In this document: positions 1-5,825 of the stretch, piece after piece | How positions within the stretch are numbered: the first letter of the stretch is position 1 | How the letters are laid out: every line of letters starts with the position of its first letter | NCBI GenBank assembly: GCA_002729015.1 | Contig: PBVO01000055.1 | Coordinates: 1-20,173, forward strand | Direction of reading: 5' to 3' | Source: Candidatus Poribacteria bacterium | Lineage (GTDB): Bacteria > Poribacteria > WGA-4E > UBA9662 | Length of the DNA stretch: 20,173 bases | The notes under the pieces: generated by a model | Databases searched by the model: none | Told to the model about the DNA's origin: nothing | The model's input: the letters and a program-made list of their open reading frames with translations, nothing else | Program-made: the position numbers and the translations under genes

Positions 1-119
1 AGATTTTACGAATTTCGGACCGTGTTTTGGTTATGCATAAAGGAAACTTAGCCGGCCAATTGGATCGAACTCAAGTCAGCGAAGAGGCCATAATGAAACT
101 TGCTACTGGAACTGCGTAA
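1..119 (+). CDS. Sugar ABC transporter ATP-binding protein, C-terminal fragment (cut by the window edge)
   Basis: An open frame enters from the left edge (first whole codon at position 3) and stops at TAA 117-119, giving 38 residues. It contains [16 protein letters not shown] followed by [10 protein letters not shown]. This is the usual end of the second ATPase domain in RbsA/MglA/XylG-type sugar importers, where the D-loop/H-loop region leads into 'SDR(I/V)xVMxxGxxxG', then 'xxEExIMxxAxG'. In those systems the protein hydrolyses ATP on the cytoplasmic face to drive monosaccharide uptake. No permease gene follows, so any permease and binding-protein genes must lie upstream or elsewhere. The substrate cannot be read from this fragment. 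Identification rests on 38 residues but the motif match is good. Confidence 0.8.
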   Translation, partial: ILRISDRVLVMHKGNLAGQLDRTQVSEEAIMKLATGTA

Positions 120-162
120 CTAAAAATTTATCTCATATATAATCAAATTTTGAGTGAGTGAT

Positions 163-185
163 GTTTTATTTTCGAAAAATAAAAC
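163..185 (+). terminator. AT-only hairpin downstream of the ABC ATPase gene (weak terminator candidate)
   Basis: GTTTTATTTT (163-172) is perfectly complementary to AAAATAAAAC (176-185) around a 3-base CGA loop, 44 bases after the ATPase stop codon. The stem is perfect but almost purely A/T, with no clear T run after it, so it would be a weak intrinsic terminator at best. It may instead be chance structure in AT-rich DNA. Confidence 0.3.
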
Positions 186-590
186 TAGCTAAAACCAGAG
201 GTTATTGATCTCTGTCGTGCTAATGACCTTTTTACATTTTTCGACATTGGTAGAAAATCTTCTGAACTAATTACAGTTGCTTAATATCAAGCCAAGAGTG
301 GTCAGATTATTCTCAGGTTCAACAGCAGTAGAGAGTTCAATTAATTGGCAATAAATTCAAATCCGCTAATACCAAGAGAATCGGGTTGAACACCCCATAT
401 AGGTTTGATGACCTACCATATATTGGTAATAATACTTTTTCAGTTTTTACCCAATTTTTTAATACTACCTGCAGTTTTCCTATCAGCTTGTACTAAGATA
501 ATTAGGTCCTCATCTAAAATATTTAAACGATTTTATTACCAAGGTTAATCAGGTTTGAAAGGCTTCAAAGATAAAATATAGTACTGATGG

Positions 591-629
591 GTTTCGGTTG
601 ATTTCATATATCCTTTTTTAGACCGAAAC
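591..629. repeat. Inverted repeat GTTTCGGT / ACCGAAAC
   Basis: GTTTCGGT at 591-598 is the exact reverse complement of ACCGAAAC at 622-629, separated by 23 bases, with G-T pairs extending it one step on each side. It lies in the gene-free stretch about 130 bases upstream of the first secreted-protein promoter. It could be an operator or an RNA hairpin; nothing else supports either reading. Confidence 0.3.
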
Positions 630-731
630 TGAGCGCTCGAAGAGCAGGAACTTACCAGTCATTAGCTAGAATTCATTTTTTTATTGCAATTTCCGAGGGA
701 GAAATATAGTTTTCGGGGAGCATAAAATAAT

Positions 732-785
732 GTTAGTTTTCTGCTGCTTGGTTGTTGCCGAATTTTATTCGTTTTGTGATATAAT
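732..785 (+). repeat. Duplicated upstream block, copy 1 (matches 1745-1796)
   Basis: This 54-base block aligns with the block at 1745-1796, upstream of the next secreted-protein gene. Roughly three quarters of positions are identical by eye, with short gaps. Shared segments include TTGTTGC, AATTTTAT, CGT and TGTGATAYAAT. It ends in the -10 element, so the duplicated unit covers a promoter plus about 25 bases upstream of the -35. Confidence 0.7.
755..785 (+). promoter_or_regulatory. Extended -10 promoter for the DUF1080-like secreted protein gene
   Basis: A perfect -10 hexamer TATAAT lies at 780-785, preceded by TG at 777-778 (extended -10, TGATATAAT). A possible -35 TTGCCG lies at 755-760 with a long 19-base spacer, so the extended -10 probably carries most of the activity. 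Transcription would start near 792, giving a leader of about 40 bases before the ATG at 835. Confidence 0.65.
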
Positions 786-834
786 AAGAAGGTTAGATTA
801 GATATTCAAAGAACATATCCTAGGGAGAGATTTG

Positions 835-1578
835 ATGATTCGAAAGCTATTTGTTTTTAGCCTTCTGGCTAGCTTGATCGTTCCTGTCAGTTATGGGAAA
901 TTACTGATGTTCGATGATTTTGATGGAAAACTGAAAAAGAAATTTTGGATTGGGCAAAAGGAAACCTGGAAAACTAAAAATGGTGTACTAGAGATTAATC
1001 AACCAGAAAATGATGGCAATTGTCCCTGCGACTTTGGGTATGGTGTGATTGAAGTCGAAAACTTTGGTCTGCAATTTGATTTCAAATTATTTCAGGACGA
1101 TTTTGATGCTGGAAGTGGAATGGACCTATTATTTCGCGCAAATGGGGACAAAAAATATAAATTCTATCAGCTTATTGTCACCCCCGCAGATGGAGTAGGA
1201 AGACCCAACCATGTTCGTTGGTATGTCCGTGATGGAGAAGACCGTGGAACTTGGAAGGAATATCGCGAATTACGAAAGGAATTCCCGATCGAAGTTATCT
1301 CTAAGCAGTGGTACACGCTATCATTGCAAGGTAAAGGGAATAAATTTACCCTCTATATCAAGAACAAGGAAGATTTACCGTCAACCAAAGTAATGGAATG
1401 GACAGATACCAAAAGCCTTCATCCCAAGGGAGTTATTGGCTTTCATACTAACAACTTACATCACTACCAAATTGATAATATGCGTCTGTTCGATTCACCT
1501 AATGAAGTTAATTTGGCTGTATCAGCCAAATCGAAACAGACTACTGCTTGGGCTGAGTTAAAGCAAGCAGATCGATAA
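835..1578 (+). CDS. Secreted DUF1080/LamG-like (concanavalin-fold) protein
   Basis: The product has 247 residues from the ATG at 835; GGGAGA at 823-828 sits about 6 bases upstream. A TTG at 832 in the same frame is a less likely start. Residues 1-21 form a signal peptide (basic MIRK, hydrophobic core, then PVSYG before the predicted cleavage). Residues 24-220 resemble the single jelly-roll domain of DUF1080/LamG-like proteins: an opening DDF segment, FGLQFDFKLF near 77-86, a FYQLIV strand near 110-115, the segment KQWYTLSLQGKGNKFTLYI at 157-175, GVIGFHTN at 199-206 and a closing strand IDNMRLFDS. Such domains bind or cleave carbohydrates; no catalytic residues can be assigned here. CPC lies at 63-65. 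Residues 229-243 carry a tail almost the same as that of the next gene's product. It is probably exported; the function is unproven. Confidence 0.75.
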   Translation: MIRKLFVFSLLASLIVPVSYGKLLMFDDFDGKLKKKFWIGQKETWKTKNGVLEINQPENDGNCPCDFGYGVIEVENFGLQFDFKLFQDDFDAGSGMDLLFRANGDKKYKFYQLIVTPADGVGRPNHVRWYVRDGEDRGTWKEYRELRKEFPIEVISKQWYTLSLQGKGNKFTLYIKNKEDLPSTKVMEWTDTKSLHPKGVIGFHTNNLHHYQIDNMRLFDSPNEVNLAVSAKSKQTTAWAELKQADR

Positions 1579-1744
1579 AATAATTTTCAAGAATTGTATA
1601 ATCTGGATAGAAAGGGAAAGAGCAAAAAATCCTAAAATTTTGTTATTAATAACGGATTTAACTTAACAAAAGTCGAATGTTCAGCTCAGCGTAGTCGGAT
1701 AATGATATACGTGGAGAATATAGTCGTCAGAAGCAAAAAACAGT
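1579..1744. other. Intergenic spacer between the two secreted-protein genes
   Basis: The spacer holds no gene. It contains the perfect 12-base palindrome GTTATTAATAAC at 1642-1653 and a lone TATAAT at 1597-1602 without a clear -35. No typical G/C-rich terminator hairpin follows the first gene, so read-through into the second gene is possible. Confidence 0.45.
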
Positions 1745-1796
1745 GTCAGTTTGTTGCTTCTTGATTGTTGCTAAATTTTATCCGTTGTGATACAAT
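1745..1796 (+). repeat. Duplicated upstream block, copy 2 (matches 732-785)
   Basis: This is the second copy of the block described at 732-785. It carries GTCAGTTT, TTGTTGCT, AAATTTTAT, CCGT and TGTGATACAAT in the same order. Relative to copy 1 it lacks two T residues between CGT and TGTGATA, which brings the -35/-10 spacing to 17. Confidence 0.7.
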
Positions 1797-1823
1797 CGGG
1801 GGCGCTTGGTATTGTGATACAAT
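1768..1823 (+). promoter_or_regulatory. Tandem extended -10 promoters or operator pair upstream of the second secreted-protein gene
   Basis: The first element has -35 TTGCTA at 1768-1773, a 17-base spacer, and -10 TACAAT at 1791-1796 with TG at 1788-1789. The 12-mer TTGTGATACAAT at 1785-1796 is repeated exactly at 1812-1823, 27 bases on. The second copy lacks a good -35. ATTGT-GAT-ACAAT also has dyad symmetry, so the repeat could be an operator as well as, or instead of, a second extended -10. The leader to the ATG at 1997 would be about 165-200 bases. Confidence 0.55.
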
Positions 1824-1846
1824 ATTCTTCAAGTGCAGTGCAGTTG

Positions 1847-1890
1847 AGAACTAGAGTTCTAGAATATTCAAGCATAGGTAGCTACTACCT
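1847..1890 (+). promoter_or_regulatory. Two consecutive small hairpins in the leader of the second secreted-protein gene
   Basis: AGAACT (1847-1852) pairs with AGTTCT (1855-1860) around a 2-base AG spacer, too tight for all six pairs to close. AGGTAG (1876-1881) pairs with CTACCT (1885-1890) around CTA. Both lie in the presumed 5' leader downstream of the promoters at 1768-1823. They could stabilise or regulate the mRNA. No known riboswitch class is recognisable and no T run follows. Confidence 0.35.
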
Positions 1891-1996
1891 GTTGCGTATT
1901 TTAGTTCTTTTCAGAGTCGAATTAAAAAGGCAGCAGATTGTTTGTAAGAGTAGGGTATAAACTCGAGATAGAGAAAGGAGTGTAAAAAAACAAGAT

Positions 1997-2866
1997 ATGA
2001 GAAAATTAGTATTATTGTCCCTTTTATGTTTGTTAGCACTGCCGGTTTTGTCATTGGCTAATGATCTAGCTCATTATTCGGGGCCTACCAACCCTGGTTG
2101 GATTGCTGGTGGTGCCGTGGCGGCTAACGTGAAAGCCATTGATAGTTTCCAGGGTGTCAAAGCAATGTTTAATAGTATTGAAGACTTTGGTGATGGAGAT
2201 GAAGAGGGTGATGGATCACCGTTGGCTAAGTGGCTTATAGAACACACTAATAATGGTCAACAAGACGTAGTTATCACTGACAGTGGAACTTGTCCCAGTG
2301 CTTTTTATCCCTTTCCAAATAAGAAACCCGATGGTTCAAATATAGAAAACTTCATTGAGGCTGGAAACGTTCACATCAACGTAGCTGACTGGATCTACTA
2401 TATGAGTTATGAGGGAGGTGTTCGTAGCCCCAACAATGGACCTAGCGGAGCCGCTAACGTATTTGACATTAAAGGTCTCAGCTTTGGGTCCCGCTCAGGT
2501 AATATCAAGCCAAATGCTAATGGGAAAAAATACATTCCCTCAATGAAGGCGTTTAAGTCAGACCGACCATGGCATACTGAGCAATTCAAAGGTTCAGATT
2601 GGGACTTGGTTCTGTTTGGTGAAGATGGTGATGATGCTGACCCAGCTGTTGCAATTATGAAAAAAGCCGGGAAAGACGGTAATGGAATGATTGCCGCCAT
2701 GTGGCAAGCCGCCAAGCCAAAATGGCCCGATAAGCCAGATATTCGTGGTATTGGTGTGGGTGAATTCATGGTTAATTGGTTACAAGAAAATGGTACTTTT
2801 AACGTAGATGCCAAGCATAAAATGACCACGACTTGGGCGAGAGTCAAATCATCTAACGTCAACTAA
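1997..2866 (+). CDS. Secreted protein of unknown function, possibly with a ThuA/GATase1-like fold
   Basis: The product has 289 residues. Residues 1-21 are a clear signal peptide (MRK, leucine-rich core, then SLA before ND). An acidic stretch, DFGDGDEEGDG, lies at 63-73. The arrangement DVVITDSGTCPSAFYPF (90-106), then a segment around IENFIEAGNVHINVADWIYY (116-135), and a late GIGVGEFMVNWL (251-262) recalls secreted proteins with a trehalose-utilisation/GATase1-like fold. In those, a strand-turn is followed by a 'GN' strand and a tryptophan. I cannot point to a catalytic triad, so this is a weak suggestion. The tail at 270-284 matches that of the preceding gene. The best ribosome site, AAAGGAG ending at 1980, is 16 bases from the ATG, longer than usual. 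An antisense frame covers much of the gene but looks like a shadow. Confidence 0.65.
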   Translation: MRKLVLLSLLCLLALPVLSLANDLAHYSGPTNPGWIAGGAVAANVKAIDSFQGVKAMFNSIEDFGDGDEEGDGSPLAKWLIEHTNNGQQDVVITDSGTCPSAFYPFPNKKPDGSNIENFIEAGNVHINVADWIYYMSYEGGVRSPNNGPSGAANVFDIKGLSFGSRSGNIKPNANGKKYIPSMKAFKSDRPWHTEQFKGSDWDLVLFGEDGDDADPAVAIMKKAGKDGNGMIAAMWQAAKPKWPDKPDIRGIGVGEFMVNWLQENGTFNVDAKHKMTTTWARVKSSNVN

Positions 2867-2889
2867 TATTCTTTTAAATCAGATTTAAT

Positions 2890-2923
2890 AAAAAGGCCGT
2901 AACATTTTGTTGCGGCCTTTTTT
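2890..2923 (+). terminator. Strong intrinsic terminator after the second secreted-protein gene
   Basis: AAAAAGGCCGTAACA (2890-2904) pairs with TGTTGCGGCCTTTTT (2908-2922) around a 3-base TTT loop. The stem is 15 pairs with one T-G wobble and ends in a T tract. It lies 24 bases after the stop codon. Because A residues precede the stem, it could also stop transcription arriving on the minus strand from the sugar isomerase gene. Confidence 0.9.
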
Positions 2924-3026
2924 GTATTCTTTGAATAGAGGCATGAGGTATCAGTATAATTCAGAATGGTCCGACATATGTCAAAGAACCATACATACAA
3001 TATTTAAATATGTAATGCCTAAACTT

Positions 3027-3102
3027 CGTAAAGATAAAGGACAAACTAGGTTCGCTGATTTTAATACTAACCTGATTTTTTCATGTCCTTCTTTCCTTTA
3101 CG
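3027..3102. repeat. Imperfect long inverted repeat after the sugar isomerase gene
   Basis: CGTAAAGATAAAGGACA (3027-3043) is nearly the reverse complement of TGTCCTTCTTTCCTTTACG (3084-3102). Nested inside is AGGTT (3048-3052) facing AACCT (3069-3073). It begins 6 bases after the isomerase stop codon on the minus strand, so it would form a 3' UTR stem-loop there. There is no clear T run in either direction. Confidence 0.4.
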
Positions 3103-3107
3103 TGTAT

Positions 3108-3956
3108 CTACCCCCGCTTTTCCCATTCAGATTTCATAAACTTGAGAGCGTCTTTAGCCAATTGTTCTTCACTTTCGTACATACGTCTCCAGATTTTGGT
3201 AGCTGCGACTAGTTCTGGTAATGCTAGACCAAAAGCCTCAACAACCATCCAACCATCATAACCAGTTTCCTTCAAAGTATTAAAGGTTTCATCCCATTGA
3301 ACTAATCCATTTCCAGGCGTACTTCGGTCATTTTCCGAGATGTGGACGTGTACTGTTTGTTGTTGGCAAGCACGAATAGCTTCGGCGACACTCTTTTCTT
3401 CGATATTAGCATGGAAAGTATCATACATCATACGACAATTCGGGTGATTGACTGCGTCGATGAAGTTAGCTGCATCAACGGCTGAAGTCAGGAAATAACA
3501 TTCAAATCGGTTAAGGTATTCAACGGCCAGAGTTACATCACAAACCTGAGCATGCTCAGCTACCAATTGCATACTCTCAATTCCCCAAGCTTTTTCTTCG
3601 TCAGTTGGACCTGTACCACTGAATTCACCGAGTGCTGAATGGTAAGGGCCACAAAGAAAAGTTGCACCCAGAGCTTGGCAACAGTCTAGTGCTTGTTTAG
3701 TTAAGGCAACTCCATTAGCTCGAATGGAAGCAGAAGGGCTAATGGGGTTATCTTCCGCATTACGAACGGTCACTGCTGTTCGTTCAAGGCCAACTTCGTC
3801 CAGCTGTTTGCCTAATTTTGCACAATGATCAACATCATACTCAAACAAAGGAACTTCCACACCATCGTAACCCATAGTTTTCAAATTCTCGAGAATGGGG
3901 TAGTGCTCCTCCCCGATATTGCCACTCCAAAGCAATAAATTCATACCAAATTTCAT
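3108..3956 (-). CDS. Sugar epimerase/isomerase, D-tagatose 3-epimerase type (xylose isomerase-like TIM barrel)
   Basis: The product has 282 residues, the usual length for this family of cytoplasmic metal-dependent ketose 3-epimerases and hexulose isomerases. The four metal ligands known from Pseudomonas cichorii D-tagatose 3-epimerase (Glu152, Asp185, His211, Glu246) have exact counterparts six residues earlier: Glu146 in AVEYLNRFE, Asp179 in MMYDTFHANIEE, His205 in VHVHISEND, and Glu240 in VVEAFG. Substrate-contact His188 and Arg217 correspond to His182 and Arg211. The protein opens with MKFGMNLLLW and GYDGVEVPLFE, the first barrel strands. Catalysis is therefore expected to be intact, but the natural sugar is unknown. 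The ATG has AAAGGAG about 8 bases upstream. It starts 29 bases after the rsmB stop, so the two are probably co-transcribed. The sugar ABC ATPase fragment at the left edge suggests local sugar metabolism. Confidence 0.88.
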   Translation of the reverse strand: MKFGMNLLLWSGNIGEEHYPILENLKTMGYDGVEVPLFEYDVDHCAKLGKQLDEVGLERTAVTVRNAEDNPISPSASIRANGVALTKQALDCCQALGATFLCGPYHSALGEFSGTGPTDEEKAWGIESMQLVAEHAQVCDVTLAVEYLNRFECYFLTSAVDAANFIDAVNHPNCRMMYDTFHANIEEKSVAEAIRACQQQTVHVHISENDRSTPGNGLVQWDETFNTLKETGYDGWMVVEAFGLALPELVAATKIWRRMYESEEQLAKDALKFMKSEWEKRG

Positions 3957-3985
3957 AGTATTAACTCCTTTAGTTTAGATTAAAT

Positions 3986-5317
3986 TTATACTTTTCTGAG
4001 TCGGACGGCAAAGCTACCATCCATATCATGCAGATGTGGAAATGTTTGCCAATATCCTTCACTTGTTTGCATTGTTGGGTTTTTATCTGGTAAATAACTA
4101 CTAATTGCTTCAACAGAAAAGTTTGGGTACTGTTTTTTAAATCGCTGAATCACTTGCTGGTTTTCTTCGATTTCGGTTGTGCACGTACTGTAAATGATAA
4201 TGGTATCTGAACGGATTTGATTTGCAACATTAGATAATATTTGGAATTGTAAATCTGCTAAATCGCTGATCTGGCTACGGTTCTTTTTCCATCGGATGTC
4301 AGGGTGACGACGTAAAGTACCAAATCCTGAACAAGGAGCATCAACAAGAACAATGTTAGCTTTCGAGAGTGGCCGAATCGCAGGGTCTAAAGCAGATGCT
4401 ACTATGGTTTCGACATTTGTGATACCTAAACGCTGACAATTTTGTTCAACGAGTTTTATCTTTTGGTCTGTTATATCCATAGCGATAATAGAACCATCGT
4501 TTTCCATTAATTGAGCTAAGTGAGTCGTTTTTCCACCAGGTGCAGCACAAACATCAACAACCAATTTAGAGGATCCCTTTGTAATACCCGCCAGATGAGC
4601 AATTATCTGGGCGGCTTCATCTTGAACTTGACATAATCCCTCAGTATAAATATTGGATCGTACTAGGTCGCTAATACCTAGTAATTGTATGCCTTCTGGG
4701 CTTGTTGATGTTTCACGCGCGTCTATACCACCTTTCAGAAATCTTTCAACCAAATTACATCTATCAATTTTTAAGGTATTAGTCCTTACAGTTAAGGGAG
4801 CTAAGCTATTACTAAACTGACAAAAATCAGTTGCCCATTCTAAACCGAATTCCTCGATCCAACGTTCCACCAGCCATTTAGGATAGGACTGAGATAAGCT
4901 AAGCCATTCGATCGGCTCATCTACCTGGTCAGGAAATGATAGACTATTTCTATTCCGAGAAAGGTTCCGTAAAACGGCATTAACAAAACGAGACGTTTTA
5001 ATTTTGGGTTTAGCTAACTCAACTGTTTCGTAAATAATAGCATGAATCGGAATTCGGTTGAGATGTAAGAGTTGGTACGCACCAAGTCGTAAGATGTTTC
5101 GTAAACGAGGGGGTAAACGAAAACGATTAGGTATAAATGGATTAAGCACCCAATCTAGTTGCCCTTGCCAACGAATTGTACCGTAAACCAACTGATGTAG
5201 AAGATTAAGATCAACAGGTCGAACCCGAGTCTCAGTATTTCGAATAACGTTGGAAATACGACTGTTGGGGTGCTGAAGTTTGTTTAAACAGTTAAGAGCA
5301 GCTTTACGAACATTCAC
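3986..5317 (-). CDS. rsmB: 16S rRNA (cytosine-967-C5)-methyltransferase RsmB
   Basis: The product has 443 residues, close to the usual length of about 430. Residues 1-125 form the NusB-like RNA-binding domain (VYGTIRW, RLGAYQLL, FVNAVLRNL). The SAM-dependent methyltransferase domain follows: DVCAAPGGKTTH at 255-266 binds SAM. VDAPCSGFGTLRRHPD carries Cys329 in the PC motif, and YSTCT carries Cys379, the expected nucleophile; E. coli RsmB uses Cys375 and Cys325. The protein methylates C967 of 16S rRNA in the cytoplasm using SAM. The frame starts at GTG 5317 (MNVRKAALN). No ATG fits and no good Shine-Dalgarno is visible; a start a few codons upstream at a non-standard codon cannot be excluded. 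The gene diverges from the DUF1232 gene. TTTACT-N16-TATAAC on the minus strand just upstream is a weak promoter candidate. Confidence 0.93.
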   Translation of the reverse strand: MNVRKAALNCLNKLQHPNSRISNVIRNTETRVRPVDLNLLHQLVYGTIRWQGQLDWVLNPFIPNRFRLPPRLRNILRLGAYQLLHLNRIPIHAIIYETVELAKPKIKTSRFVNAVLRNLSRNRNSLSFPDQVDEPIEWLSLSQSYPKWLVERWIEEFGLEWATDFCQFSNSLAPLTVRTNTLKIDRCNLVERFLKGGIDARETSTSPEGIQLLGISDLVRSNIYTEGLCQVQDEAAQIIAHLAGITKGSSKLVVDVCAAPGGKTTHLAQLMENDGSIIAMDITDQKIKLVEQNCQRLGITNVETIVASALDPAIRPLSKANIVLVDAPCSGFGTLRRHPDIRWKKNRSQISDLADLQFQILSNVANQIRSDTIIIYSTCTTEIEENQQVIQRFKKQYPNFSVEAISSYLPDKNPTMQTSEGYWQTFPHLHDMDGSFAVRLRKV

Positions 5318-5322
5318 AAGAT

Positions 5323-5351
5323 TTGAAATATCGAAAATCAGTAGTTATAAT
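5323..5351 (+). promoter_or_regulatory. Near-consensus sigma70 promoter for the DUF1232 gene
   Basis: -35 TTGAAA at 5323-5328 is followed by a 17-base spacer and -10 TATAAT at 5346-5351. Transcription would begin near 5358, leaving a leader of about 20 bases. The same 60-base gap must also serve rsmB on the other strand, so the promoters probably overlap. Confidence 0.75.
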
Positions 5352-5377
5352 TTAGAACAGAGCAAAGTAAACCTTCA

Positions 5378-5734
5378 ATGAATCACTCATTTTTCAACTT
5401 TCGTCCAGGTAGAAACTTGCGTATTTTGCGCTTCCTACTCAACATACCCAACTTTGTTAAGTTGGCTTGGCGACTGTTCAAAGATGCACGAGTCCCTATC
5501 CATATTAAGGCCGTTTGGGTGTTAGCTGAAGTCGTGGCTTTTGCTTTTGCTATTGCTTACTTCATTCTTCCCATCGACTTCCTTCCTGATTTCCATTTTT
5601 TAACAAGGTTCGATGATTTACTAATTGGTCTTTTCCTGATTTCTGCCCCTGGTACATGGCTGTTCGTGAGACTGTGTCCACGCCCAATTGTTTTGGAGCA
5701 CGTTAACCAGATTGCCGCCGACAAGCAAAGTTAA
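5378..5734 (+). CDS. DUF1232 (YkvA-like) small membrane protein
   Basis: The product has 118 residues. The DUF1232 signature is at residues 61-81: YFILPIDFLPDF, then FDDLLIG, matching the family pattern 'Y..sPiDliPd......DDl'. It is flanked by hydrophobic segments at about 43-66 and 81-98. Residues 25-40 hold the preceding LAWRLFKDARVP element. The family's biochemical role is unknown; proteins of this size are thought to be membrane-associated. The gene has its own promoter at 5323-5351 but only a weak ribosome site before the ATG. It converges on nuoN, and the 91-base gap between them (5735-5825) shows no convincing terminator hairpin. Confidence 0.85.
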   Translation: MNHSFFNFRPGRNLRILRFLLNIPNFVKLAWRLFKDARVPIHIKAVWVLAEVVAFAFAIAYFILPIDFLPDFHFLTRFDDLLIGLFLISAPGTWLFVRLCPRPIVLEHVNQIAADKQS

Positions 5735-5825
5735 CAAAACTTCACTTTTATGAGACCGAAATGTCTAGATAGTCTTTATTGAATTGCAATTAGTTGGCAA
5801 GAACCTTAGGTAGAGATTTGGAGGT

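Larger units (their letters stand above)
120..731. other. Long AT-rich intergenic region without a convincing gene
   Basis: No open frame with a start, ribosome site and coding character was found on either strand. It holds short inverted repeats: an AT-only hairpin at 163-185, a small TTTGAA/TTCAAA hairpin at 554-569, an 8-base inverted repeat at 591-598/622-629 and the palindrome GAGCGCTC at 631-638. Short stretches with protein-like translations occur at 189-281 (+) and about 440-530 (-). Neither has a usable start and neither is recognisable, so gene relics are possible but unproven. Confidence 0.5.

Noticed and set aside
189..281. Plus-strand start-less frame reading VIDLCRANDLFTFFDIG
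   Set aside because: It is bounded by stops, without a start codon or recognisable family; chance cannot be excluded.
440..530. Minus-strand start-less frame reading EDLIILVQADRKTAG, faintly like the end of an ExbD protein
   Set aside because: It is under 35 codons, has no start, and lacks the ExbD membrane helix; the resemblance is too weak to call a pseudogene.
2407..2862. Minus-strand open frame of 151 codons opposite the second secreted-protein gene
   Set aside because: The sense frame has a signal peptide, a shared tail and a following terminator. The antisense product has low-complexity composition and no ribosome site or recognisable domain.
5735..5825. Terminator between the converging DUF1232 and nuoN genes
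   Set aside because: Only short weak stems (such as AATTGCAATT at 5782-5791) are present and no T run follows a stable stem.
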